Origin: Flavobacteriaceae bacterium
GTDB lineage: Bacteria > Bacteroidota > Bacteroidia > Flavobacteriales > Flavobacteriaceae
Direction: 5' to 3'
Assembly (NCBI GenBank): GCA_018646605.1
Contig: JABGUL010000009.1
Span: forward strand, 1-33,025
Length of the DNA stretch: 33,025 nt
Shown here: positions 8,532 through 16,360 of the stretch, one piece after another
Layout: every line of letters begins with the position of its first letter
How positions within the stretch are numbered: the stretch's first letter is position 1
Made by a program: the position numbers and the translations under genes
The notes under the pieces: generated by a model
Database searches by the model: none
The model's input: only the letters and a program-made list of their open reading frames with translations
What the model was told of the DNA's origin: nothing

Positions 8532-9396
8532 CAGTTACAAGGTAAACTCCCAATAAAATAAAAGCACATCCAATCCATTGAATAAGACTAAAGGATTCGC
8601 CATCTAAAATTCCCCAACCTATCGCAACTATCGGCAATAGGTACGTTATCGAAATGGAAAACACAGGAGATGAAATTGAAACCAGTTCATTAAACATTAC
8701 TTTGGCTATAGCTGTTCCAAAAAAGGCTAGAATAAAAATATACCCCAATGAGTTTGTTACCGAAGAATCCGATCCAATTGATAACCAAGGGAAATCAGAT
8801 AAAAAAAGTATAAAAATCGCAGGAATTACAATTGCTAAAAAATTTCCAAGGGCAATTCCAAGAGCGGAGACCCCCTGAAGTTTATGTTTGATTACATTAA
8901 CATTGATAGAATAGCAAAATGCTGCGATAACGACCAATAAAGCATACCAACTTTCTGAGCCAGTATTGATTGAAAATTCATTGGAAACTAAAATCAAAGT
9001 TCCCCCAAAGCCAATCAAAACACCAATTACTTTTCCCCATTTTAATTCAGATCCAAAAACTGTTATCCCCAATATTAAAGTAAATAGAGGTGTCATTCCA
9101 TTTAGTACAGCAGCAACAGAACTGTCAATTACTGTCTCTGCAAAAGCAAAAAGATAACTTGGGAAAAAAGTACCAAAAAATCCTGTAAAAACCACCCATT
9201 TCCAGGCCGGAAGAGGGATTTTTTTTAGCTGCTCCCATCCAAAAATGGATAGAATTATTGTCGTCATTAAAATCCGTATAGATCCTAATTGCAATGGCGT
9301 TAATCCTATAAGCCCCTTTTTTATCAATATGTAGGAACTTCCCCAGATGATGGAAAGGACAATTAAATAAAGCCATTTCTTAAATGTATGCGTCAT
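8509..9396 (-). CDS. EamA-family (DMT) permease
   Basis: An inner-membrane protein of 295 residues made of two EamA repeats, each of about five membrane helices, the usual ten-helix layout of drug/metabolite transporters. The first repeat begins WLYLIVLSIIWGSSYILIKKGL, with the typical IWGSSxxxIK motif. The second repeat covers about 148-290 and ends in a basic tail. I start it at 9396 (MTHTFKKW); an ATG 7 codons upstream (9417) is possible but unlike homologues and runs further into the divergent gene's promoter area. The substrate cannot be predicted. Its last codons overlap the terminator hairpin. Confidence 0.88.
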   Translation of the reverse strand: MTHTFKKWLYLIVLSIIWGSSYILIKKGLIGLTPLQLGSIRILMTTIILSIFGWEQLKKIPLPAWKWVVFTGFFGTFFPSYLFAFAETVIDSSVAAVLNGMTPLFTLILGITVFGSELKWGKVIGVLIGFGGTLILVSNEFSINTGSESWYALLVVIAAFCYSINVNVIKHKLQGVSALGIALGNFLAIVIPAIFILFLSDFPWLSIGSDSSVTNSLGYIFILAFFGTAIAKVMFNELVSISSPVFSISITYLLPIVAIGWGILDGESFSLIQWIGCAFILLGVYLVTEKKRLKK

Positions 9397-9446
9397 AAAC
9401 ACTACAAAAATGAACAATTTTATAAAACCCTCACGCAGTTAATTTG

Positions 9447-9454
9447 TATTTTTG
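9447..9454 (+). promoter_or_regulatory. Candidate -7 box of the HMA lipoprotein gene
   Basis: TATTTTTG matches TAnnTTTG exactly. Transcription would start near 9461, about 14 bases before the ATG at 9475, and this supports that start over the frame's first ATG at 9388, which lies upstream of the box. No clear TTTG is seen at the -33 position. Confidence 0.4.
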
Positions 9455-9474
9455 ATAAACTTAATGTGTTTCAA

Positions 9475-9852
9475 ATGAAAAAAAATAGTGTGCTGATTCT
9501 ATTCGCTTCAGTTTTTACTTTTCAGGCATGTATTAATTCAACAACTCCTAACGTAATAACTGTTGATTCAACTCCGGAATCAAAAATTGAAACCGTTCTC
9601 CTTGCAGAAGAGGCTTTTGCAAAAGTAACAATTGAAGGAATGACTTGTGCTATTGGATGTGCTGCAACCATAGAAAAAAATCTTAAAAAAACCCAGGGTA
9701 TCGCTTCTGCTGAAGTAGATTTTGAATCCAAAACAGCTTGGGTTATTTATGATGCTAAACAATTAAATCTTGAGAACATTACAACCGTGGTTAAAACGAC
9801 AGGAGAGGCGTATAGTGTAACTGAGATTGAAAGGCTAGAGTCCTTCAAATAA
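9475..9852 (+). CDS. HMA-domain lipoprotein
   Basis: A 125-residue protein with a lipoprotein signal peptide (lipobox FQAC, Cys19) and one heavy-metal-associated domain (about 48-120, FAKVTIEGMTCAIGCAATIEKNL, with the later strand VDFESKTAWVIYD). It would display a small copper-chaperone-like fold on a membrane surface. The metal loop is C-x3-C (Cys58, Cys62) rather than the standard C-x2-C; Gly61 before the second Cys is a variant I associate with Bacteroidota lipoproteins. I chose the ATG at 9475 because the lipoprotein signal begins there. It ends 3 bp from the convergent gldD. Ligand and partner are unknown. Confidence 0.85.
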   Translation: MKKNSVLILFASVFTFQACINSTTPNVITVDSTPESKIETVLLAEEAFAKVTIEGMTCAIGCAATIEKNLKKTQGIASAEVDFESKTAWVIYDAKQLNLENITTVVKTTGEAYSVTEIERLESFK

Positions 9853-9855
9853 AAT

Positions 9856-10404
9856 TTACTTCCAATTTAACGTTTCCATCAAATGAATAATATCTTTTTG
9901 CAAATAAACTGTAGCAGGATAAATTGAATCAAAGTTAGGTCTAGCATAGAAATATAATGAGCCAACTAAAAAATGATGGGTACTATCCGTTAAAAAAAAT
10001 TGATGCTGTGAAGCCGCATTCCCTACTACAGAAAATAAGGTTCCGTAAACCTTACTTTTGTCATTTATAAATACTTTCTCTGGGATTGACTCTGCTTTTG
10101 AGATATGCTTGTAAGGGAGCTTATATGCGTCATTAAGAAGGGAGTCTAAATTATTGTTTATGTCCACATAGTTCAAATACAGCGTTGCTTTCATTTCAGG
10201 ATAAACCAATCTTGGAGTGATTTGACTGATTCCTTTTACTTGTGCATTAGCGTTGTATTCAAAAGAAAAGCCTGAAAGTTTATCGTAGTTTAAATACTCT
10301 GCAGAAGGGTATTCTAAACGAAGATATCCCATAGGTTTGGGCTGTACATCAGAAGTACATCCTAATCCAGAAAATAAAACTATTAGAGCTAAAATACATC
10401 TCAT
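9856..10404 (-). CDS. gldD: Gliding motility lipoprotein GldD
   Basis: A 182-residue lipoprotein with lipobox SGLGC (Cys16), followed by the GldD signature PKPMGYLRLEYP and, further on, FSFEYNANAQV, YPEMKATLYLNYV and LVGSLYFYARPNFDSIYPA. Known role: one of the Gld proteins required for gliding and for assembly of the type IX secretion machinery in Flavobacterium; its exact biochemical function is not settled. It lies 13 bp after gldE in the run mutY-ssb-gldE-gldD, the arrangement known from gliding flavobacteria. Confidence 0.92.
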   Translation of the reverse strand: MRCILALIVLFSGLGCTSDVQPKPMGYLRLEYPSAEYLNYDKLSGFSFEYNANAQVKGISQITPRLVYPEMKATLYLNYVDINNNLDSLLNDAYKLPYKHISKAESIPEKVFINDKSKVYGTLFSVVGNAASQHQFFLTDSTHHFLVGSLYFYARPNFDSIYPATVYLQKDIIHLMETLNWK

Positions 10405-10417
10405 TTCTTACTTATAA

Positions 10418-11734
10418 TTATTCTTTAGGTAAGGTTACTTTTACTTGGGTAATTCGCATTTGATCTATTTCCTCAACTCGGAAAGAGTATCCTGCATATC
10501 TAATAATCTGTTTCTTTTTTGGGAACTTTTTTACGATTTCTAGTAGAAGTCCCGCTAGTGTTTCTGCATCTCCCTTAATTAATTCGAACTCTTCCGTTTC
10601 TTCACGATGAATTACTTTAAAAAAATCCTTCAAACTTATTTTAGCTTCAAATAAATAATTGAGATCATCTAGTTTAGAATAACTCGAATCAACTTCATCA
10701 AACTCATCACTAATATCCCCTACAATCTCTTCCATGATATCCTCTAGGGTAATCAAGCCTGAAGTCCCACCATATTCATCCACGACAATAGCAAGGTGAT
10801 TTTTCTTCAGCTGAAACTCTTTTAATAAATCATCAAGTTTTTTATTTTCTGGGACATAAAGAGGTTGTTTTAACAGTTGCTGCCATTTGAAATTTTCTTT
10901 GTGAATATTAGGCAATAAATCTTTTACATAAAGTATTCCTTTAATAGTGTCTTTCTTCTCCGTGTAAATAGGAATTCTTGAATACCCTTGCTCTAAAATT
11001 AGAGGTATTATTTCTTTCATGGTTAGGGCATCAGAGATCGCAAACATATCCATGCGGGGACACATCACCTCACGAGTATCTGTATTTCCAAAATTTACAA
11101 TTCCTTCTAGTATTCTTTGTTCATCTGAGGTAGTTTCATCATCACCCGTAAGTTCCAATGCTTGGGAAAGCTTATCTATTGAAAATTGATTTCCTTTGTC
11201 TCCTAGTCTTTTTTCTATAAACGTGGTCGTTCTACTCATCGGAAAGGTAAGCCAAAACAAAAGGTATTCATCTAAAACAATTAGAACGGGAGCCATTACT
11301 TTTGAGAAAGTAAGTGCATTTCTGTTTGCATAAACCTTAGGTAAAATTTCACCAAATATTAGAATTATAAAAGTGATAATCCCAACTTCAATAATCAGGA
11401 GTAAAACAGGGTTTTCAATATCTGACAAAAAGGCCTTACTCAGTAAAGAAAAAAGAAGAACAATTGCAATATTGATGAAATTATTGGCTACCAAAACAGT
11501 CGCCAATAACCTTTTGGGTTTTCGCAATAGATGAATCACTCGTTTTACTTCCGTTTCATTATTGGTGTCATATAACTCCTCAAGAGATTTCAGCTGAAGT
11601 GAAAAAAAGGCGACCTCAGCCCCAGAAACTAATGCAGAGCATATTAATAATAATAAAGCAAGCCCCAGTTGAATCCAAACGACATTAGCAATTAAAAAAA
11701 AGAGGCTCAAAAAAGGCAGTGGGTCAGGATCCAA
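10418..11734 (-). CDS. gldE: Gliding motility-associated protein GldE (CNNM/CorC family)
   Basis: A 438-residue integral membrane protein with the DUF21/CNNM transmembrane domain (about 15-195, beginning VWIQLGLALLLLICSALVSG), a CBS pair (about 220-340; TREVMCPRMDMFAIS, GYSRIPIYTEKKDTIKGILY, HLAIVVDEYGGTSGLITLEDI) and a C-terminal CorC_HlyC domain (about 355-436). CNNM relatives transport Mg2+/Co2+; GldE is the Bacteroidota member whose gene accompanies gldD and is linked to gliding. The ATG at 11734 leaves 12 bp to the end of ssb. Confidence 0.92.
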   Translation of the reverse strand: MDPDPLPFLSLFFLIANVVWIQLGLALLLLICSALVSGAEVAFFSLQLKSLEELYDTNNETEVKRVIHLLRKPKRLLATVLVANNFINIAIVLLFSLLSKAFLSDIENPVLLLIIEVGIITFIILIFGEILPKVYANRNALTFSKVMAPVLIVLDEYLLFWLTFPMSRTTTFIEKRLGDKGNQFSIDKLSQALELTGDDETTSDEQRILEGIVNFGNTDTREVMCPRMDMFAISDALTMKEIIPLILEQGYSRIPIYTEKKDTIKGILYVKDLLPNIHKENFKWQQLLKQPLYVPENKKLDDLLKEFQLKKNHLAIVVDEYGGTSGLITLEDIMEEIVGDISDEFDEVDSSYSKLDDLNYLFEAKISLKDFFKVIHREETEEFELIKGDAETLAGLLLEIVKKFPKKKQIIRYAGYSFRVEEIDQMRITQVKVTLPKE

Positions 11735-11746
11735 TCGATTTAATAT

Positions 11747-12172
11747 TTAAAAGGGTAAATCATCAGTGTCTGGGGGCGTTTGCTCAACGTTTGGTGAACT
11801 TGCTGCGGGTGAAGGATCCCCTTGACCTGCTTCTTTTTTGGTGGAAAGAAATGTAAATTCATTAACATTGATCTCCGTAGAATAGCGATCGTTTCCATCC
11901 TCTCCAGTCCACTTTCGATTTTTAATACGCCCTTCAATGTAAATTTTGTCTCCCTTACTCAAGTACTTTTCACAAACTTCAGCAGCTTTGTTTCGAACTA
12001 CAATATTGTGCCATTCTGTGTTAGTTACTTTTTCTCCAGACGTTTTGTTGACGTAAGACTCGTTTGTTGCTAATGGGAATCTACCGATTGACCCGCCGCC
12101 TTCGAAATAATGCATTTTTACATCATCTCCTAAGTGACCTATTAGCATCACTTTGTTTAATGTACCGCTCAT
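11747..12172 (-). CDS. ssb: Single-stranded DNA-binding protein
   Basis: A 141-residue SSB. The OB-fold covers about 1-105 (MSGTLNKVMLIGHLGDDVKM, TEWHNIVVRNKAAEVCEKYL, GDKIYIEGRIKNRKW), followed by a flexible Gly/Pro/Ser/Thr tail and the acidic tip DTDDLPF that recruits repair and replication partners. It binds ssDNA during replication and repair. It follows mutY in the same direction after 56 bp and precedes gldE by 12 bp. Confidence 0.96.
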   Translation of the reverse strand: MSGTLNKVMLIGHLGDDVKMHYFEGGGSIGRFPLATNESYVNKTSGEKVTNTEWHNIVVRNKAAEVCEKYLSKGDKIYIEGRIKNRKWTGEDGNDRYSTEINVNEFTFLSTKKEAGQGDPSPAASSPNVEQTPPDTDDLPF

Positions 12173-12228
12173 AGTTATAAATGATTTAGGTTAGTTGTAA
12201 TAGTAAATTTATGAAATCAGATTGCATT

Positions 12229-13269
12229 TTAAAAAAAATTTGCCATAAACTTTTGAATTACAACAGGTACAGCAAACTTTTGAAGGCTATCTATTGCATA
12301 TCCTTCAGGGAGGGTTTCCTTATAATCTAAAACCCAAAAGTGTACCCAAAGAGCCTGATGGCTAAGTTTATGAACTATGGGTTCAGTATTCCAAAGGGTA
12401 ACTTGATTAACCTCACTTTTTAGTTTAGATGGAAAGGCTTCGTGGTGAATCAGTTTTGAAGAAGTCATAATTCTAGTTTTACTCTCCACTAAAGGAAATT
12501 GATACAACTGCTGCCAGATTCCTTTTTCTGTTCGTTGCTCCATAAGACATTTCCCCTGAGAATCTAAAACAACTAAATAATTAAAATACCTCTTCCGTAT
12601 TTTAATTTTGTTTGTTTTAACCGGGAGTAAGTGAATTTTATTTTGATTATAAGCTACACATTCTGCTGCAAAAGGACAGACAACACAATTTGGTGATCTA
12701 GGGATACACTGCGTTGAACCAAATTCCATGAGAGCCTGATTGAAATCTCCTGGCTGGCTTACATCAATCAATTCCATGGCTTTCGCTTTGAATTCCTTTT
12801 GCGCTGCAGAAGAATTTATAGGTGTTTCAATCCCAAAATAACGGGAAAGAAAACGATAGACATTTCCATCAACTACAGCCTCTGGAATATTAAAACTAAT
12901 CGAAGCTATGGCACTTGCAGTATAATCTCCAACCCCTTTTAATTTCAATAGCTCGTTAAAAGTAGAAGGAAAAATACCGTTGTATTCAAAATGAATAAAC
13001 TGAGCCGTGGCATAAAGATTTCGTGCGCGGGAATAATATCCCAAACCCTGCCAAAGTTTCAAAACATCATCTTCTTTTGCCAAAGCTAGATCCTTAATAG
13101 TAGGAAAAGCTGAAATAAACTTTTCATAATAAGGTAGCCCTTGAGCAGTACGAGTTTGTTGGAGAATGATTTCAGAAAGCCATATATGATAGGGGTCCTT
13201 GGTTTTACGCCATGCAAATGAACGCTGGTTTTCTAAATACCATGAAATAAGTTTTTTTGTCAAATTCAA
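12229..13269 (-). CDS. mutY: A/G-specific adenine DNA glycosylase
   Basis: A 346-residue MutY that removes adenine mispaired with 8-oxoguanine. Visible parts: Glu33 in WLSEIILQQT (catalytic acid), the helix-hairpin-helix LLKLKGVGDYTASAIA (107-122), catalytic Asp134 in VVDGNVYRF, the [4Fe-4S] cysteines Cys188, Cys195, Cys198 and Cys204 in C-x6-C-x2-C-x5-C spacing, and a C-terminal NUDIX-like 8-oxoG recognition domain (about 225-346, with LMEQRTEKGIWQQLYQFPL). It is divergent from the HU gene and is the first gene of the mutY-ssb-gldE-gldD run. Confidence 0.96.
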   Translation of the reverse strand: MNLTKKLISWYLENQRSFAWRKTKDPYHIWLSEIILQQTRTAQGLPYYEKFISAFPTIKDLALAKEDDVLKLWQGLGYYSRARNLYATAQFIHFEYNGIFPSTFNELLKLKGVGDYTASAIASISFNIPEAVVDGNVYRFLSRYFGIETPINSSAAQKEFKAKAMELIDVSQPGDFNQALMEFGSTQCIPRSPNCVVCPFAAECVAYNQNKIHLLPVKTNKIKIRKRYFNYLVVLDSQGKCLMEQRTEKGIWQQLYQFPLVESKTRIMTSSKLIHHEAFPSKLKSEVNQVTLWNTEPIVHKLSHQALWVHFWVLDYKETLPEGYAIDSLQKFAVPVVIQKFMANFF

Positions 13270-13357
13270 ACCAGAGAGACTTTTTAATAGATATTAAATA
13301 AAGTCAAGCAAGTATAATATAAAAACTTTACACAGAGCATTTTATAATTTAAATTTA

Positions 13358-13365
13358 TATATTTG
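13358..13365 (+). promoter_or_regulatory. Candidate -7 box of the HU-RNase G operon
   Basis: TATATTTG, an exact TAnnTTTG match, 36 bp upstream of the HU ATG (13401). Transcription would start near 13372, giving a leader of about 29 bases. No convincing TTTG lies at the expected -33 distance. Confidence 0.5.
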
Positions 13366-13400
13366 CGAGCCTTAAAATTTTAGCTATAAATAGTAAAATT

Positions 13401-13694
13401 ATGACAAAAGCAGACATTGCATCAAATATTTCTGATCAGTTAGGGATTGACCGCGCTGATGTACAAGCCACTGTTGAAAAATTTATGAAAGAAGTAAAAG
13501 GTTCTTTAGAAAAAGGAGAAAACGTTTACTTGAGAGGATTTGGGAGCTTTATTATTAAAACTCGTGCCGAAAAAACAGGCCGTAATATTTCAAAAAATAT
13601 TGCCCTTAAAATCCCTGCTCATAATATTCCTTCTTTTAAACCCGCTAAAATTTTCGTTAAAGGTGTTAAATCTAAAGTACCTGTTTCAAAATAA
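13401..13694 (+). CDS. HU/IHF-family DNA-binding protein
   Basis: A 97-residue histone-like protein. The helical dimer core covers 1-45 (MTKADIASNISDQLGIDRADVQ), then GENVYLRGFGSFIIKTRAEKTGRNI, the beta-arm (about 55-75), and the closing IPAHNIPSFKPAKIFVKGVK, with a Pro in the arm that in HU/IHF kinks DNA. It is a little longer than E. coli HU (90) through a basic C-terminus. It leads a plus-strand group with the 29-residue basic protein (27 bp downstream) and the RNase G gene. HU versus IHF cannot be decided from sequence alone. Confidence 0.95.
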   Translation: MTKADIASNISDQLGIDRADVQATVEKFMKEVKGSLEKGENVYLRGFGSFIIKTRAEKTGRNISKNIALKIPAHNIPSFKPAKIFVKGVKSKVPVSK

Positions 13695-13721
13695 TTAATA
13701 ACATTTAAATACAATTTGCAT

Positions 13722-13811
13722 ATGCCAAGTGGTAAAAAACGTAAAAGACACAAGGTAGCGACGCACAAGCGTAAAAAGCGCAGAAGAGCGAATCGCCACA
13801 AGAAAAAATAG
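13722..13811 (+). CDS. Very basic 29-residue protein, probable ribosome-associated
   Basis: A tiny open frame with ATG at 13722 and TAG at 13809. It starts MPSGKKRKRHKVATHKRKK and has 20 basic residues out of 29 (10 Lys, 7 Arg, 3 His), with no acidic residue. It is 27 bp after the HU stop and clearly GC-richer than the AT-rich spacers on either side, as expected for coding sequence under selection. Proteins of this size and charge are typically ribosomal or RNA-binding, and one Bacteroidota-specific large-subunit protein (bL38) has been described from the Flavobacterium johnsoniae ribosome. Whether this is that protein I cannot tell. The position between HU and RNase G genes is suggestive. 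Confidence 0.8.
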   Translation: MPSGKKRKRHKVATHKRKKRRRANRHKKK

Positions 13812-13938
13812 TGTTAGGCTAAACACTTAAAAAATTACCTAAAAGTTCATTGAAATGCAGTACTCTATTAATTACGAGCGCTGCTACAGGAAAATCCTGA
13901 AAATATTGTTTAATCCGTTATTTCAAGCCTAGCTTGTT

Positions 13939-13962
13939 ATGACACAAAATAATTCAGAGTGA
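13939..13962 (+). other. Short leader ORF overlapping the RNase G start
   Basis: ATG at 13939 opens a seven-codon frame (MTQNNSE) whose TGA (13960-13962) overlaps the GTG start of the RNase G gene (13959-13961) in the arrangement GTGA. This is the classic geometry for translational coupling by re-initiation. The leader 13812-13958 also holds a perfect hairpin CAGGA-AAA-TCCTG (13887-13899) and a 6-bp stem AGTGTT/AACACT just after the upstream stop (13810-13827). No protein evidence; could be chance. Confidence 0.35.
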
Positions 13963-15512
13963 ATAAAGAATTAATTATACGTTCGCATTCCTCTGCTGTT
14001 GATTTTGCACTGCTCAAGGATGGAAAGTTAATTGAGCTAAATAAAGAAGTGGAAGACAATAAATTTTCTGTAGGCGACATATTTGTCGGTAAAATCAGAA
14101 AAGCTATTCCCGGGTTAAATGCCGCATTTATAGATGTTGGCCACGAGAAAGATGGTTTTTTACACTATCATGACCTCGGTCCCAAACTCCCTTCGCTAAT
14201 AAAATACATTAAACAGATAAGCACAGGTAAAAACAAAGATTATCTTTTAAAACAATTTCGTTACGAAAATGATATAGAAAAAGACGGTAATGTAGGTGAT
14301 GTTTTATCCCCTAAACAAACTGTTTTGGTTCAAGTTGTAAAAGAACCTATTTCTACAAAAGGACCTCGATTAAGTTCTGAAATATCATTAGCTGGCCGCT
14401 ATATGGTCCTAATGCCTTTCTCAGATCGAGTATCCATATCGCAAAAAATTGAAGATCGTGCAGAAAAAAATCGCCTAAAGAAACTTGTACAGAGTATACG
14501 CCCAAAAGGTTTTGGCCTAATAATTCGTACAGTCGCTGAAGGTCAAAAAGTAGCTGCACTTGATGCTGATATTCAACAACTTTTAACTCGTTGGAAAAAT
14601 TTGTCTGCTAAACTAAAGCAGATTGATAAATATCCCACAAAGGTGTTGAGTGAAATCAATCGGTCTTCGAGTATACTTCGCGATATTTTTGACGATAACT
14701 TTACAGGTATACATGTTGATGATGCCGAAATGCAATCCGAAATTCAAGACTATATTGAAAGTATAGCTCCTGATAAAAAAGGGATTGTAAAATTGTATGA
14801 AAATCACCTCCCTATTTTTGAAAAATTTGGAATTGAAAGGCAAATAAAAAGTGCATTTGGAACAACCGTTTCAATGCAAAAAGGAGCCTATTTGGTGATT
14901 GAACATACTGAAGCATTGCATGTAATTGATGTTAATAGTGGAAATCGATCAAATCGTTCTAAGAGTCAAGAACAAACGGCCTTAGAGGTCAATATGATTT
15001 CCGCTACAGAAATCGCCCGACAATTGCGCTTGCGTGACATGGGGGGGATCATTGTAGTTGATTTTATTGATCTTAATAGCAACGAGAATCGAAAAAAACT
15101 CTTTGAGCATCTCTGTAATGAAATGAGTACGGATAGAACCAAACACAAAATTCTTCCACCAAGTCGTTTTGGACTCATACAGATTACACGTCAGCGTGTA
15201 AGACCTGAAATGAATATCAAAACAAAGGAGCCAAATCCAAACCAAAATGGAGAGGTTGAGGCGCCTATTATTTTAATTGAAAAAATCAACGCAGAGCTTA
15301 GTAAAATTACTAAGAACAAGCGGAATGATAAGGAAAAAATACATTTACATTTACATCCTTTTGTTGCCGCTTACCTTTTAAACGGGTTTCCATCCCAACG
15401 TTTAAAATGGTATTTTGAATATAAAAAGTGGATTAATATTGTTCCACGCCACGCTTATCAATATTTGGAGTTTCGTTTTTTAAACAAAGAACGAAGAAGA
15501 CTTCATCCTTAA
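13959..15512 (+). CDS. rng: Ribonuclease G/E family endoribonuclease
   Basis: A 517-residue RNase that cuts single-stranded AU-rich RNA in rRNA maturation and mRNA decay. The S1 domain begins VGDIFVGKIRKAIPGLNAAFIDVG (38-61). The catalytic Mg2+ aspartates are Asp324 in HVIDVNSGNRS and Asp368 in IIVVDFIDL. The C-terminal RNase H-like part ends at about 500. The Zn-link CPxCxG that bridges protomers in E. coli RNase E and G is absent: after RQRVRPEMNIKT (411-422) comes an Asn/Pro/Gly stretch with no cysteine, and the only Cys in the protein is 386. The start is GTG; no in-frame ATG exists upstream because TAA lies at 13950. Confidence 0.94.
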   Translation: MNKELIIRSHSSAVDFALLKDGKLIELNKEVEDNKFSVGDIFVGKIRKAIPGLNAAFIDVGHEKDGFLHYHDLGPKLPSLIKYIKQISTGKNKDYLLKQFRYENDIEKDGNVGDVLSPKQTVLVQVVKEPISTKGPRLSSEISLAGRYMVLMPFSDRVSISQKIEDRAEKNRLKKLVQSIRPKGFGLIIRTVAEGQKVAALDADIQQLLTRWKNLSAKLKQIDKYPTKVLSEINRSSSILRDIFDDNFTGIHVDDAEMQSEIQDYIESIAPDKKGIVKLYENHLPIFEKFGIERQIKSAFGTTVSMQKGAYLVIEHTEALHVIDVNSGNRSNRSKSQEQTALEVNMISATEIARQLRLRDMGGIIVVDFIDLNSNENRKKLFEHLCNEMSTDRTKHKILPPSRFGLIQITRQRVRPEMNIKTKEPNPNQNGEVEAPIILIEKINAELSKITKNKRNDKEKIHLHLHPFVAAYLLNGFPSQRLKWYFEYKKWINIVPRHAYQYLEFRFLNKERRRLHP

Positions 15513-15518
15513 TACATT

Positions 15519-15558
15519 AAATCCACCTAGTCAATTTTGATTTGGTGGATTTTTTTTT
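15519..15558 (+). terminator. Intrinsic terminator after rng
   Basis: A perfect 9-bp stem AAATCCACC (15519-15527) / GGTGGATTT (15544-15552), with nine T at 15550-15558. A smaller inner hairpin TCAA-TT-TTGA lies in the loop. It begins 7 bp after the RNase G stop and separates it from the convergent HMA-MauE gene. Confidence 0.92.
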
Positions 15559-15566
15559 ACCCGCTA

Positions 15567-16292
15567 TTAAAAAAGCATAATTGCAGCCATTACAAGCATA
15601 ATGGTGTTTTCAATAAAAGTAGCTTCCGTCATTGGAAGTTTTAAAGCGGTTCCTAAACAAGCGCATTGAATGCTCTTTTTATCCAACAAAGTTTTTGTGA
15701 CACCTATAGTAGTTATCCCCAAAATAACGAGTGTACTGTACAAAGCAATTGTAATCTCAAAACGTAATAAAAAAAGAAGTCCTAAAGCTGTTTCTATAAA
15801 TGGATACATCCATGCGTAAAAAGGAATTTTTTTTGCCAAGGGATCATACATTCTAAAAGAAGAAGGAAAATTTTTTAAATCTAGCATTTTGAAAAAACTA
15901 AATACAATGAAAAATAAACCCATAAAATCCAGCATCATGGCACTTATATCCCAATTTTTATAATGAAGTAATAGCGTTGCACCTAAAATATAGAATAGGA
16001 TGATTAGCAAAGGTTGTAATTGTTTTAGTTTAGATTGCTCTTCAACTACAGTAAATAAATCCACTTTTTGATTAGATGTGCGCTGCAATGGAATTTCCGT
16101 TATACTGAATTTCTGTGGTAATATATTTTGAAGCACTTCAATAGCAATATTTTTATTCAATGAAAGCGATACTTCTTCATTTTCTAAACTTACCTCAATA
16201 GCTGATACCCCATCTATTTGGCTTAAATGTTTCTCAACAGAAGCTTTGCAGCCTCCGCATGTCATCCCCTTTAGAGAATAGGTGTGTTTCAT
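15567..16292 (-). CDS. HMA domain fused to MauE/DoxX-like membrane protein
   Basis: A 241-residue fusion. The N-terminal heavy-metal-associated domain (1-70) has the standard loop GMTCGGC (Cys12, Cys15). A linker leads to a membrane part with four or five helices (about 90-241), resembling MauE/DoxX redox-associated proteins, that includes LGITTIGVTKTLLDKKSIQC and a second thiol pair C-A-C (Cys210, Cys212) followed by LGTALKLPMTEATFIEN. The layout suggests a metal-handling or thiol-redox membrane protein, but the reaction is unknown. I start it at 16292, where the HMA fold begins (MKHTYSLKGMTC); an ATG nine codons upstream (16319) is less likely. Confidence 0.83.
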   Translation of the reverse strand: MKHTYSLKGMTCGGCKASVEKHLSQIDGVSAIEVSLENEEVSLSLNKNIAIEVLQNILPQKFSITEIPLQRTSNQKVDLFTVVEEQSKLKQLQPLLIILFYILGATLLLHYKNWDISAMMLDFMGLFFIVFSFFKMLDLKNFPSSFRMYDPLAKKIPFYAWMYPFIETALGLLFLLRFEITIALYSTLVILGITTIGVTKTLLDKKSIQCACLGTALKLPMTEATFIENTIMLVMAAIMLF

Positions 16293-16360
16293 TTTAATCT
16301 TATTTAAAAGCCATTTCAAAGGTAGGGTAAAAAAATCAGCTAATCTTTTTATCTTGAGCT

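Noticed and set aside
11740-11937. Minus-strand open frame overlapping ssb
   Set aside because: It is an out-of-frame shadow of the ssb 3' half, which has a clear OB-fold and DDLPF tip in its own frame.
13619-13801. Minus-strand 60-codon frame opposite the HU gene end and the 29-residue basic gene
   Set aside because: It is the mirror of codons rich in AAG, CGT and CGC, giving a Leu/Arg/Cys-rich translation with no family pattern; the plus-strand reading explains the composition.
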